A stretch of 64,000 nt of DNA from Halictus rubicundus (lineage: Eukaryota > Arthropoda > Insecta > Hymenoptera > Halictidae). The stretch lies in the NCBI RefSeq assembly GCF_050948215.1, contig NC_135164.1, forward strand, positions 1,617,116 through 1,681,115, read 5' to 3'. Made by a program: the position numbers and the translations under genes. Numbering within the stretch: position 1 is the first letter of the stretch; every line of letters begins with the position of its first letter. A model generated the notes under the pieces. It was not told the origin of the DNA and did not search any database. It was given only the letters and a program-made list of their open reading frames with translations. This document shows positions 32,841-43,233 of this stretch, one piece after another.

Positions 32841-35039
32841 TTGAAATTGTTGGAACGAGCCTCCAAATGCTTAAAAGATCCTAACCCTTTGAGCTCCACA
32901 ATGAGTATGATGTCATTAAAATACCCTTTGAGTGTTGATCTCCAAAAAACAGTTAATTGTGGCATGCCAAAACACTTATATCACATTGACAATAAACACA
33001 TTGAAGACACACATTATCATGGGAGAGTACTGTGCAAGAAAGAAGCCATAGAGAGGTGGGTTGAAAGGGCTGAAGATACTAAAGAAGAGACAGAAGAAGT
33101 GCTCAATGTATTGATGGTGCAACATAGGAAAGAAGTTCAGTCCTATTACTCAATAAATTGGAATAGAGTTCACATTCAATGGGGAACCCCCAATCTAGAA
33201 AGAAAAAGGGTAAGCACTAGAATTCCCGTTATAAATGTTGACCCAAGCATAAGAGATCAGGCCTTGATGCAAGTATTAATGCCCGACTTTACTACACCAT
33301 ATAAAAGAGTTACTGAATCAGATCTTAAAGAAATAAGGGACTTGTCAAAATTGACGTTGGCTGGTAAAATGTCTTTGTCTTCTCAAATACGAGTTCTGAT
33401 GAACCAAATGGACTCCAAGAGGAGAGTTTTACCAATATTAACGGGTAGTTCGGAAATAACCGCCTCTATAAAACATGCTCTAACTCACACTAATTTTGTT
33501 GTGACAGGATATGCTACAGAAGAGATGAGAAAATCCCCTTTGGTTCAAGTGGTTCTTGAGAAATTTGGGAAGAATTTACAATATGAGTATGTCCACTCCA
33601 ACCTTGATGTTGAATTGATGAGGAAAATAATTAATGAGACTACATGTTTAGGCAAGGAGTTGAGTAACTATCTCAAAAATCCTGATCTTATTGAGACCAA
33701 TTACATTAAATGGATGAAAGTCATATATGGGCAATCTATAAGTTCTGAAAGTGAATCGAATGGTTTAAAAACATCTCCAGTGCCTGGAAGGATAAAAATT
33801 AGGAGGATGGAAAACCTATCTGGCACAAATTTTGTTGTGTATGAAGGAAGAGAAGTAGTGAATTTTAAGTTCAACGATATAAGAGGAAGTTTTGTTCATA
33901 ATGGAGCTATAATAAATAAAGTCACAACCAATTACACCACAATAGAAGAACTGATAGACTGCTTAAGAGAGATAGCTGTTTATTGTAGGTGGGGAATGCA
34001 AGGCACATACAGTAGATCATATCATGGAATGAAGAATGAGATAAGAGACATGTTGCACATAAAGCCACACTTGTCAATAAATTGCTCTGCACCAGAATTC
34101 AATGCCTTAATATCACAAACCAAACCCATCGGCACAGCAGGGGCATTACATATAGTGGCTGACTCAGAATATAGACCTTGCAGCTTCATTCAACCATATA
34201 TAGACAACAAAGGAAACATCAGCTCAATTGTCACAAACCAATCAATATATTTACCAATACAAAGAACTTACCCAGACCCAATACCTGAAGAGATAGAGTG
34301 CAGACACAAGAAAATGGTGAATCATTTCAATTTCAAGAGACTGATAAAACACAAAGTCCATTTTTACATAGCAAACCGTAAGGAGTTGAAAACTAAGATT
34401 ACTCAGGGGATTTTCGACTGGGAAAACAAGATTTTCATACGATATACCAAGGAGAACAGAGTAATGTCAAAGACTTGCAGGGACCTCTTAGTGGGAATGT
34501 TGAACGACTGGGATTGTGGAGTTGCTGCTTTTTACTATTGCTTCGCTTTTCAATCACCACTAGATGTAAGAAACATTAGGTATGAATTTGCTATACAAGG
34601 CCAAATAATAGATCTGAGAGCCAAAAAAGGAATTTTTAGATATCAATCAAAAGAAAATAGTTACTATCTATATGGGTTGCCCCTCTCTAATACACCAGAA
34701 AAAGATTATGCGGCACCCCTCTATCTTTTACTAGATGGTTACAGACTCTCTACTTTTACAAACCAAAATGCCCCTGTTAGATCAATAAAGCACTTAGAAG
34801 ATAACAGGGATGAGATTGATGATGGTGAATCATTCCTAACTTTTATATCAGGCAAATCTTATCTGGCAGTGAGAGATTCTACAACCACTTTTAGTAGAGA
34901 ACAAACGATTAATAGGCAAGTTAATGCGAGAAATCTTTGGATGGCAGGACATCAAGACTTTTTCTTGAGAAACAAAAGATTCCTTGGGGAGGCTGAGGAA
35001 CCGGACATAGACTCAAAAAAAACAAAAAACTGGATCTGA
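32841..35039 (+). CDS. Virus-like 732-codon ORF in the Copia leader (candidate EVE)
   Basis: Long uninterrupted frame between the Copia PBS and gag, foreign to Copia. The listed start is TTG; the first ATG is 32901 (about 712 aa). I see no reverse-transcriptase, protease or integrase motif, no signal peptide and no zinc finger. The N-terminal third is charged and helical; residues about 340-560 are mixed hydrophobic (RGSFVHNGAIINKV, YCRWGMQGTYSRSYHGM, INCSAPEFNALIS). Near 35010-35025 an A run causes a shift, after which another frame continues acidic (EETEDEMEITED) to a stop at about 35112, so the true C-terminus is probably acidic. An A-rich tract (35149-35199) follows. Size, composition and context suggest a capsid or nucleoprotein of an insect RNA virus (toti-like coat or a negative-strand nucleoprotein), integrated via mRNA. 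Family not identified. An orphan Copia accessory gene is the alternative. Confidence 0.5.
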   Translation: MKLLERASKCLKDPNPLSSTMSMMSLKYPLSVDLQKTVNCGMPKHLYHIDNKHIEDTHYHGRVLCKKEAIERWVERAEDTKEETEEVLNVLMVQHRKEVQSYYSINWNRVHIQWGTPNLERKRVSTRIPVINVDPSIRDQALMQVLMPDFTTPYKRVTESDLKEIRDLSKLTLAGKMSLSSQIRVLMNQMDSKRRVLPILTGSSEITASIKHALTHTNFVVTGYATEEMRKSPLVQVVLEKFGKNLQYEYVHSNLDVELMRKIINETTCLGKELSNYLKNPDLIETNYIKWMKVIYGQSISSESESNGLKTSPVPGRIKIRRMENLSGTNFVVYEGREVVNFKFNDIRGSFVHNGAIINKVTTNYTTIEELIDCLREIAVYCRWGMQGTYSRSYHGMKNEIRDMLHIKPHLSINCSAPEFNALISQTKPIGTAGALHIVADSEYRPCSFIQPYIDNKGNISSIVTNQSIYLPIQRTYPDPIPEEIECRHKKMVNHFNFKRLIKHKVHFYIANRKELKTKITQGIFDWENKIFIRYTKENRVMSKTCRDLLVGMLNDWDCGVAAFYYCFAFQSPLDVRNIRYEFAIQGQIIDLRAKKGIFRYQSKENSYYLYGLPLSNTPEKDYAAPLYLLLDGYRLSTFTNQNAPVRSIKHLEDNRDEIDDGESFLTFISGKSYLAVRDSTTTFSREQTINRQVNARNLWMAGHQDFFLRNKRFLGEAEEPDIDSKKTKNWI

Positions 35040-35148
35040 CGAGGAAACAGAGGATGAAATGGAAATCACAGAGGACATTAACGATCCTGAACAGGATATA
35101 TGGGATGTATAAAAAGTTCATTGAATTGTTCAAACAATTGTTTATCCA

Positions 35149-35199
35149 AAAAAAAAAAAATTAAAAAAAAAATTTAAAAAAAAATTAAAAAAAAAAAGA
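35149..35199 (+). repeat. A-rich tract after the virus-like ORF
   Basis: Runs of 9-13 A separated by TT or TTT, directly downstream of the ORF's acidic tail; probably a decayed poly(A) tail. Confidence 0.6.
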
Positions 35200-35724
35200 C
35201 CAATATGTTTGGGACCCCGGAACGAAAATGGTGAGGAGTGGACTGTATGGAAAGTTCGAAAGGATCGGGGGCAAACACAGAAGGGAGGCCGGATTGGGAA
35301 TAGGTGCAGGAAGCGCGAGCAGGAGGAGGGAATCAAAAGAAATATTGTGGAGACTGAGCACGTGGCTGTACAACCGTGATTTATTCTTCTGAATTCGCGT
35401 AAACTAATGCGGGCGCGCAATCGAGTCGAACCGGTGGTCGATTTCGAATGGCTACAATAAACGAGAGTTGCAAGAACTGGGCGCGATACAAAGCGTGTTA
35501 ATCAGGCGGTTGGTAGAACGAGTCTAAGCGACGAGGTAATGCGAGCGAATAACGGTGATCCTCGGTAATCACGTGATCATGCGTCACGAGCGCGATACCG
35601 GGAATCGACAAAAACACGGGCGCGGCGTATCGCTCGACATCGGCGTCTTAACACGAAGTTCTCTCCACGCTTAATCCTCAACAGAGAAAACGAAGGAACA
35701 TTCAAGAACGAGCAAGGAAGAAAG
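35200..35724 (+). other. Copia leader remainder
   Basis: About 520 bases without a credible ORF, ending in a purine-rich stretch before the gag ATG. It includes CG-rich sequence (35400-35660) unlike the AT-rich surroundings. Confidence 0.4.
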
Positions 35725-36172
35725 ATGACTAAAAACGATATTACAATACCAGTGTTTGATGGAGAGGACTACAGTATGTGGAAGAAACGTATAAAAGTGT
35801 TTTTAAAATTTTTAAAATGTGATGAAGCGATAAACCGAAAAAAAGTCGTAGGAGACGGAGATGACTGGGATGAAAATGATCTGAAAGCAATTAACTATAT
35901 ATATAGTGCAATCACGAATAAGCAGTTGGAATTCGTCGGTGAAGAAGAAACCGCATTTGATATAATAAAGAAATTTGACGAGATGTACTTGAAGGAATCG
36001 ACGGCACTGCAGATTGTGTGCAGGAATAGATTGGAAAAAATGAAGCTGGATAACTATAGTGATTCAGCGACATTTTTTTGTGAATTTGAAAAGGCAATAA
36101 ATGAGTTGAAAAATGCGGGCGCTACAGTAAAGGAAAAAGAGAAATTGAACTACATGTTGAACACGTTGCCGG
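35725..36172 (+). pseudogene. gag: Copia Gag, N-terminal part
   Basis: Starts MTKNDITIPVFDGEDYSMWK, the classic Copia Gag opening (F-DG-NY-W pattern), then AINYIYSAITNKQLEFV and KFDEMYLKESTALQ. The reading frame runs unbroken into a solo LTR inserted at 36173 after NTLP; the Copia frame resumes at 36485. It would form the particle shell. Apart from the insertion it shows no damage. Confidence 0.9.
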
Positions 36173-36480
36173 TGTCACAGGGACCACACCTGATTATGGC
36201 CCGTTGCACACGGCAACACCTTCGTTGCACACGGCACCACCTTCGGAGAAGTCCTGTTGATAAGAAGGGATCAAATATCCTCAGCGGTCAGTTGTCTCCG
36301 ACGGTATAAGAGGCCGCCGCCCCAGGGCACGAGCGTTCAGTTTTTGTTTTAGCATCGCCTACGTACGTTCTCCGTGTATTTCAATCATTGTAATAATCTT
36401 TGTAACTAACTCAGTGGTACTCAACTCCGGTTGAGCAATAAAGTTTTTTTTTATATTTTCTTCTTGATTATTACGTGACA
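36173..36480 (+). repeat. Solo LTR (308 bp) in Copia gag, 4-bp duplication CCGG
   Basis: TGTCACAGGG...ATTACGTGACA flanked by ccgg at 36169-36172 and 36481-36484. It has a TATA-like GGTATAAGAGG at about 36303 and CAATAAAG at about 36436. Gypsy-type duplication length. Confidence 0.88.
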
Positions 36481-36484
36481 CCGG

Positions 36485-37183
36485 AATCGTACAGTCACAT
36501 AGGTGATTTGATTGATGCCCTAAAGGAAGAGGATCAAACGGCGGCGTATGTGAAGAATAAAATACAGATGATTGAAATGAAAAATCTGAAAGACGAACAA
36601 AGTGGAAGAAGATCGAATGCATTTGCTGTGGATAGAAACAGACAAGAGCAAGGTTGCTTCAAGTGTGGAAAAGCTGGTCATTTCGCACGAGATTGTCAAA
36701 ATGTCGGCCAAGCGGGAAACAACGGCAGTTCATGGCGTGGGTCAACACGTGGTCGTGGCCAAGGCAGAGTTGGAAGAGGACAATACAACAGAGGGCGCGG
36801 GAACTTTCGAAACCAGCGAGGAACAGGCGCACATCGGGGAAATCAACATCAGAGCAACGCTGGTACGAGCGCATGGATAGCAACGACAAATGCGGCGTAT
36901 ACCAGCGAAATAAATAGGTTAGGTAAATGCGAAATAAATTGGATATTAGATAGTGGGTGCACTGACCACATAATAAATAATGAGGAATACTTTCAGGAAT
37001 ATACTGAGCTCAAAGAACCTGTAAAAATATATTTAGGAGACAATAGCGTTGTAAAAGCAACAAAAATAGGGAATGTAGTTAGCGATTTCGAAACATTTGG
37101 CAAGAGAAATGAGGTACTAATGAAAAATGTGTTTTATGCAAAGGATATGCATTCAAATCTGATAATTTACGGTAAGATAACTG
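36485..37183 (+). pseudogene. gag-pro: Copia Gag zinc knuckle and protease
   Basis: Continues the Gag frame (SYSHIGDLIDALKEEDQT). The zinc knuckle CFKCGKAGHFARDC is at about 36655, followed by an Arg/Gly-rich linker, then the aspartic protease with NWILDSGCTDHIIN (catalytic DSG) at about 36937 and an AKDMHSNLI-type C-terminal end. It is cut at 37183 by the 8.2-kb DNA transposon with 2-bp duplication TG; the polyprotein resumes at 45410 in integrase. The open frame runs 12 bases into the transposon before stopping. Confidence 0.9.
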
Positions 37184-37735
37184 CCCAGTAAGCAAAATGC
37201 TTTGAATCTGCCACTAAAATTTGACACGGAAGTGCCATCTATCTGCCGCCGCATTGCCATATGTATTCCAGTAGAAAATCTGCCACGCCATATTCGTGCC
37301 TGTTCGTGCCACACTTTCGCTTCGATCAGCCTTCGTTATAGAGGGCAGGTCCGTCGCAATAAGAAAGGAGTAACCTTGTTCTGAAAGTAAATATCGGGAA
37401 AAATCGGAATAAACGACGAGAGGGAAAATTGAATTTACAAACGTATTTATTTTAATCTTAATTTATTTTTATTTTACATATATTTGTATTATATAAATTT
37501 ATTTGTTTCATATTTATAATCTTAAGAAAGAAAACGAATAGACAATAAAATTTAAAAAAATGAACTGTACAAGTTACACGAAGGAAATAAAAATGATATA
37601 AAATTCAATTATCATAACAAAACTGTTATAAAATAAAAAATAAATATTCAAATCTTAAAATAATGGAAATAAAACCCTCGAATGGAAAATAAGGTATGGG
37701 GGCGCTTAAGAAGAGTTTATTAACAATATATTTAT

Positions 37736-37971
37736 TTATTTATTTTTGTTATGCTTCCTCTCATCAGCGGACACGGACAGCACACCACTCTTGAAGTTTC
37801 TCCTTCCTACAAACAAAAAGGGCCTTACATTAGAACGTGATATGGATATGTGTTCTGTTCTCATTGTACAATCGATATATTTGGAAGAAAAAAAATTTTT
37901 TTTAATTCTAGGATAATGTATATACTCACTTTGCCATTTCCACTTATGAGATGAAATGTCTTCAATTATAA
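37736..37971 (-). CDS. Possible 3' exons of a third gene in the 8.2-kb transposon
   Basis: Minus-strand segments with exon character: one around 37975-37930 (VVIIEDISSHKWKWQ) followed by a donor gtgagt, and one from about 37807, after ttgtag, through FKSGVLSVSADERK to a stop at about 37736. They lie downstream of the transposase on its strand. The solo LTR insertion at 37976 falls immediately upstream, perhaps inside the exon. I cannot fix the join to the exon at 40282-40069. They may instead be alternative 3' exons of the transposase transcript. Confidence 0.3.
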
Positions 37972-37975
37972 CTAC

Positions 37976-39923
37976 TGTGACGTTGCACAAACCCCGCCAC
38001 CCTTAAGGGTCCCTAACAACCGAACGAAGGGACCGGACTGCCGTAAAACACGTTGTCGCGAATAGAACCACGGCTCGATAAGTTAGGAAGCGCTCCCCGA
38101 GGAACTCCCGAATCAACAGGAAACGCGTACTTTCACCCTTTCGCGCACGCCGAGCCCGGCAAGTTTCAGGTACGCGAGCGGCGCCCCGGCATCCAGCCGA
38201 CCTGAAGAAAGGGCACAGCGCTTCGCGGGACCACCTACGCCAAACCATGGCCATTACGCAAATCCGGTGCACCGGTAATAACGAGGAATGGGCGACGCCA
38301 CACACGGGCCAGACAACCCGGAGGTGACGAAGCGGGACGAAGGCCCCTGTCGACCATCCGACAACCTATTTCGCGGTCCTACAGTCGCCTCACCTAGCCA
38401 ATTGCAAGGGGCCTCGGCGAGGGTGGTGTAGGCGCCCCCCCCCCCTCTCCATTACGGGGTAGGTCACCGATCTGCCCCGCGTGTCAATTTCGGAATGATT
38501 TTCGCGTAAGGTCTGGGGCCCAAGGACCCGACGTAGGCACGATCCTGCGAGTTCCGAATCTCGCGCCAGACGCGCGCCCTATTAGAGGAAAAGCCGGGCT
38601 ACGGCCAGGAGTGGGGATGCGAGGACCCTGCCGTAACGCGAACGGACTAGGCCGAATTACTGTCGCGGTGACTTCCGTACGGAATCGTGTCTCGAAAATT
38701 ACCGAACCAGCCCGGACCGCCGTGTAACCGGCTCTATCGAAACTCGTCCCGATTACCGTCCACGCGAAGTGCGTGCAATTCCAATATCGAGCTACCGCGG
38801 GACCACGATCTCGATACCGATAGGAAGCCAGAGCCGAACACCCGGTAGACCATCCCGAGCGAGGCGGGCCGAACCGCGACAGAAGGCGGAAGTAGTACCG
38901 ACAGGAACGGTGAGTCCCTTAAGTGACCCTTTTCGTGTATTTTTCGCGAGTTGGTTCGCCAGGCTCTGTCGGGGAACAAACGAGGTCGGCCGACGACGAT
39001 CCCGTGCCCTCGCGGCAACGCGAGCTCGCGGATCGCCCGTCGGACGCATAATATCGCGTCTCGTTCCCCGAGTTTTCGCGCGCCGAGGCGCTTCTCGCCT
39101 CGGACAGTCCGCTAGTACCGAATTCACCGGTACCTTGAGTCTCGGCTGCGAGTTCCCGGAAAAATATCGCGCGGAAGTCTTCCTCGGAGGAGCTGCCGCC
39201 GTTATCGTTTGCAACCATCTGTTTGTTACGTTACATTTCGCGTTATTCCTATCGAGCCGTCGCATAGTCTATCGCGAAGTTTTCGCCGAGCGTTCGCCGT
39301 CCGTCGGAACCGAAACCGCGCCGCGACAGTCATACCGTAATCGCGCCGACCACCTGCGTGCCGCGAACTCCTCGCTTCGGCGAGGGGCTATTCTCGTGCC
39401 GATCTACCGCACCCCCGCGGCGTATTTTACCGATCGACAACAGCGCGTTGCGAACCCTCCACCTTACCGCAAACTGTGTACGAAGAGCGCGGGCTCTCGG
39501 GTGCGGCCACGTGGCCGCGGCTTTGTAAAACCACCGACGCCAATAAAATTGTAGAGCCCAGTCTGACTACCGATATTTCCACCTGCGCGATCCGCCCTGC
39601 CGTGAGGGCTGTCCTCGTTCCCTTCCGTGTCCGAACCCCCGGCCCTTCTCGCGCCTCTCGACCTTCTCGCGGTTCCCGAAGGTTCACCTCCCGCCCTCAG
39701 CTTCGGCTAAGGGCGGACTTCGTTCTCGTTTCGCGTGGCACCCGTCCGGTGCCTGGCGCCCGAGCAGTAGGCTCTTCCCGATTTCCGAGAACCTTCGAGA
39801 ATCGGTTAGTACCGGGAGGACCGCGTATTCACGGCCGTACGCGGCCCGGCCTCTGAGCCCATAAATTCCCGGAGTGGACCCCGCCCCCGCCTTCCTACGC
39901 GGCGAGTGGAGGTCAACGTTACA
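37976..39923. repeat. GC-rich solo LTR (1.95 kb), 4-bp duplication CTAC
   Basis: TGTGACGTTG...CAACGTTACA (10-base inverted ends), flanked by ctac at 37972-37975 and 39924-39927. Far more GC-rich than anything nearby, which explains the many long but meaningless Arg/Ser/Pro-rich frames in all six frames (for example 38769-39554). A poly-C run lies at about 38430-38445. No gag or pol sequence, so a solo LTR of a Gypsy-type element. Confidence 0.72.
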
Positions 39924-40068
39924 CTACACAGCACAGTGCAGACAGGATCTCGAAGCAAATAAAGATGATAGATGATAGGCATCCAACCAAGCCTGTGTTC
40001 CTAACTGTTCATGTTCTGTTATTAAGAATATAATATCCTTTTGTTTACCTTTTTTCTTTTTTGTTTAC

Positions 40069-40282
40069 CTTTTGTTCTTGGAATAGATATATTAATGAAA
40101 AATTATGTATGTAGACATCTAATTGAAGCTGATTTAATTTAGCTGCTAGCCAAGGATACAGCATTGTATCGGGGTAACATTTCATTTCATTAATCAACTC
40201 ATAATAATACTGTTTTGACATTTGTTCCAAATTACTTTCGGTGGTAATCCTGGTAGTAAAGCATTCTCGGAAAAATAGGTAT
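40069..40282 (-). CDS. Exon of a possible third gene in the 8.2-kb transposon
   Basis: Minus-strand exon, acceptor atttcag just before 40282 and donor gtaaac after 40069. It is open throughout its 71 codons (FFRECFTTRITTESN, EQMSKQYYYELINEMKC, YPWLAAKLNQLQLDV). The protein is not recognised. It lies 212 bases downstream of the transposase stop, and the next candidate exon is across the solo LTR. Whether it belongs to an independent gene or an alternative transposase 3' end is open. Confidence 0.4.
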
Positions 40283-40493
40283 CTGAAATAATTAAAAATA
40301 TTTGTGAGTACTATATAAAGTTTAGAGTACTAAAATAATACTATACAATACTGCACGGAAGATATTATTGATTATAACATAAAGTTATTTGTTTTCCATG
40401 CGTATCTTATTTCTCTCGTATCTATATATAATAACATTACAATTTATCATAACACGAGAAATATGTAATGTACGATGTGCAACTTGGAATAAA

Positions 40494-42611
40494 TTATACT
40501 GTTTCACAATGAACCAGCACAGCGATAACCCACTGGGACATTCCCAATATGTTATCGTCTTCTTCATCTGTCGACGATTCGTTGGAAACGTTCATGGCCT
40601 CCAATGGCATTCGGTAACATTTTGCCCTAACATCTTCCTGGCTAACATATGTTATTTCAGTGCTCAAAGTATCGCATTTAAAAATTTCTAGTGCTGGAGA
40701 TAACAAGGCGATATCATAGAATACATCAACTTGTAGAAATCTTTGTACACCTAAGCGAAAAGAATTTTCATGGGGGCTAATAGATGAAATTATACAAACT
40801 GTGCCATCGTGTAAAATGCAGCAATTATCGTGCTCGTCTGTGCCAAGCAATAAGCTGTGAATTTGAAGTTTGCGGTAAGAAATAGCACCACAACTATTAT
40901 GAAACATCATAGATGCCTGAATGGTGGTTGAAGAATCACCTCCTCCCTTATTACTGCCATGATGTTCTATCTCTCTCATTCTATTAGAAAATTGTTGAAG
41001 GGGTTGTCCTGGCTTTCTGCAATATTTTCTAAAAATGGACATGTTGCTTTCATACGGGAAAGCTGAAAATGAATCTAATGTACCAAAACGTCTGACGTCA
41101 TCGGCCAAGTGGAGAAGACCGTGGACATTATAAGAATTAAAAGTTGGGCCATAGAACTTTTCACAACGACGAACAAATTGTTGCAAAGCTCCTTCTGCAA
41201 ACTTTAAATATTTGCTAACAAAAACCTGTGAAACCATTATTCTTATCGCACTGTGCAGAAACAAGAAGTGTCGATATACATTATCCTTCAGCACTCCATA
41301 GGTGACAACTGGACCAGTATACAAAAGAAATTGCCGAAATTCTGTTGCTTTAAATTTGGAAAATAAATCTATTGATCTAGGACGCCTTGCAAACTCGGAT
41401 GGACAATATTTATTGATCCTTCTCATTCTCTCTGAGATTGTGAAAATTTGTCGAGAAGATAATTTTGAAAATGGAGAATATTTGCCACACACCCAGGCAG
41501 ATAATAATTTTTTAATGACACCTAGACATACGAGATGCATATACTCGAATGGCACCTGTGATACCATTCCTATTGGCATCAAAGCTAATGGACTTTGACC
41601 GTCTTTATGATGATCCTCATCGGAACACCTGGTATATTCTTCATCACTTCGTAAAGGATGTGTAATACCATTGAAAACCTGACGTCCTCTTTCCTGTGTA
41701 CCACAAACTTTGCACTTGGAACAAGGTCGATGAGACATATGGCCTTTGTGATGAAGTATAAAGGCTCGAGCTGGTGCATCAGCAATAAAACACCTTAATA
41801 CGACTGGAATTTTTTTCTCGTGGAACGTAATGCCTCCATTTGAGATTATCAAGTTTATGTCAGAGACAAATTTTTGAAGATAACTGTTACAATCCTTGGG
41901 TTTTTGGGTGCCTTTATAAATCCCTACTACAATGGGTTTACTATTTAAGATATTTACAATTCTGACTTGAATAGGCCAAATTTGAATTGTATTGGAATTA
42001 TCTAAACTACATCCGTCCACATGAAAATCCAATTGCAACTCTTCAGGAATTACTGAAGAACATTGAGATAACTGTTTAACTATTTTCAACTCTACATCAA
42101 AATGAACATACTCTCCTGGTTCTACCACAGAGGTGACCACACTGGTACGTGGTGTACCAATGAGCGTTCTTATATCTTTCGGCAAACTAGAAAAACACGA
42201 ATGGGTACGTAGAAGAGATAAGATGTTGTTCCCCTGAGTGTGCGTTAAATTATTGTCCACAAAGCAAGATGCCAAACGATCACGAAATGATACTTCTGAA
42301 ACAGTACCAGCGGACTCCCAAACCACATCATCGCATGAAGAGGTAGAAGAGGAATCATGCGTAAATGAAGATGTGGTGGGAATATTAAGAAGACTTTCAT
42401 TATTATTATTATTACTGACAGGCACGGATAAGGAAGACGTGCTGGGAATGTCCTGCAGATTATCAACATTAGGGGGACTTTGTAATTCATTGTCACGTGA
42501 ATACTTCCTCAAATTTAAGATTATTTCGCGCCGAATACTTCGTTTTTGCCTATCGCTTAATTTATTATACGGTTTTCGCGAAACCGAATTTTTCAAATAT
42601 CTACGATCCAT
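40494..42611 (-). CDS. tnp2/CMC-like transposase, uninterrupted (705 aa)
   Basis: The open frame extends to 42743, but I take the ATG at 42611 because an acceptor-like ttattcag precedes it and the homologue at 6442 starts equivalently. Order: basic N-terminus (SVSRKPYNKLSDRQKRSIRR), Ser/Asn-rich linker, then the catalytic core with DFHVDGCSLDNS (Asp about 199), IWPIQVRIV, FIADAPARAF (Asp about 278), a Cys4-like cluster CSKCKVCG, PFEYMHLVCLGVIKKLL (about 360), ATEFRQFLLYTGPVV, NVHGLLHLADDVRRFG and FPYESN. These blocks resemble tnp2-family transposases of CMC elements. C-terminal domain with acidic STDEEDD end. No lesion seen. It shares a divergent 620-bp intergenic region with the DUF4806 gene. 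Expected role: excision and insertion, with CCCAG ends and 2-bp duplication. Confidence 0.8.
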   Translation of the reverse strand: MDRRYLKNSVSRKPYNKLSDRQKRSIRREIILNLRKYSRDNELQSPPNVDNLQDIPSTSSLSVPVSNNNNNESLLNIPTTSSFTHDSSSTSSCDDVVWESAGTVSEVSFRDRLASCFVDNNLTHTQGNNILSLLRTHSCFSSLPKDIRTLIGTPRTSVVTSVVEPGEYVHFDVELKIVKQLSQCSSVIPEELQLDFHVDGCSLDNSNTIQIWPIQVRIVNILNSKPIVVGIYKGTQKPKDCNSYLQKFVSDINLIISNGGITFHEKKIPVVLRCFIADAPARAFILHHKGHMSHRPCSKCKVCGTQERGRQVFNGITHPLRSDEEYTRCSDEDHHKDGQSPLALMPIGMVSQVPFEYMHLVCLGVIKKLLSAWVCGKYSPFSKLSSRQIFTISERMRRINKYCPSEFARRPRSIDLFSKFKATEFRQFLLYTGPVVTYGVLKDNVYRHFLFLHSAIRIMVSQVFVSKYLKFAEGALQQFVRRCEKFYGPTFNSYNVHGLLHLADDVRRFGTLDSFSAFPYESNMSIFRKYCRKPGQPLQQFSNRMREIEHHGSNKGGGDSSTTIQASMMFHNSCGAISYRKLQIHSLLLGTDEHDNCCILHDGTVCIISSISPHENSFRLGVQRFLQVDVFYDIALLSPALEIFKCDTLSTEITYVSQEDVRAKCYRMPLEAMNVSNESSTDEEDDNILGMSQWVIAVLVHCETV

Positions 42612-43233
42612 GGGGGTAAAAGAAAACTGAATAAAGAATATACAAAATATATAATAATGTGTTACGTGTATTGGTAACAATACCACGTGGCAATACTTAT
42701 CTGGCGTCTTCTCTGCTTCTATCCTTCCTTCCTTCAAATCCACTGCTCATCCAGTCTTCACTGCTTCAGAGTGAATTCACGAACTTAACAATTAGTAATT
42801 AACTAACAAAGGAATCACTAAAAACAAGACGGAATCAGAGCGCGTGTCGAAACACCGGCACCTTCGTCGTGAGAGGTGTTGTTTCCGGTCTGGTGTCGCA
42901 AACTGCACTGCGCATGATCCCGTAACGCGCAACACCTAACATACGCGCATCATAAATTAAAAGTTATACATATTATAGCTTTAAAAGAAATTAATGAATT
43001 AAAATTAAAAATTAAGAATTAAATTAATTAAATTAATAATGTGTGCATTAATATTTACGCGTATTATTGTGTTAGATCCTTAAGGGCATGCGCACAGTTG
43101 GCGCGGAATTTGAATGTCATTTGTTTATAACGACCGCATGCAGAAAAATGCAACTCGCTACGGTCATTCGCTATCGTGCATCCCATAAAGAAGATCATAT
43201 TTCGAGAAGCGAATTTCGTAGACAATTGAGGCA
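42612..43233. promoter_or_regulatory. Divergent promoter region of transposase and DUF4806 gene
   Basis: No ORF. The two genes start on either side, so transcription of both probably initiates here. The centre (42830-42930) is GC-richer, followed by an AT-rich block (42950-43060). No specific factor sites recognised. Confidence 0.45.

Noticed and set aside
38734..39856. Several 100-261-codon Arg/Pro/Ser-rich frames on both strands
   Set aside because: GC-rich solo LTR; stop codons are rare by composition and frames overlap on both strands.
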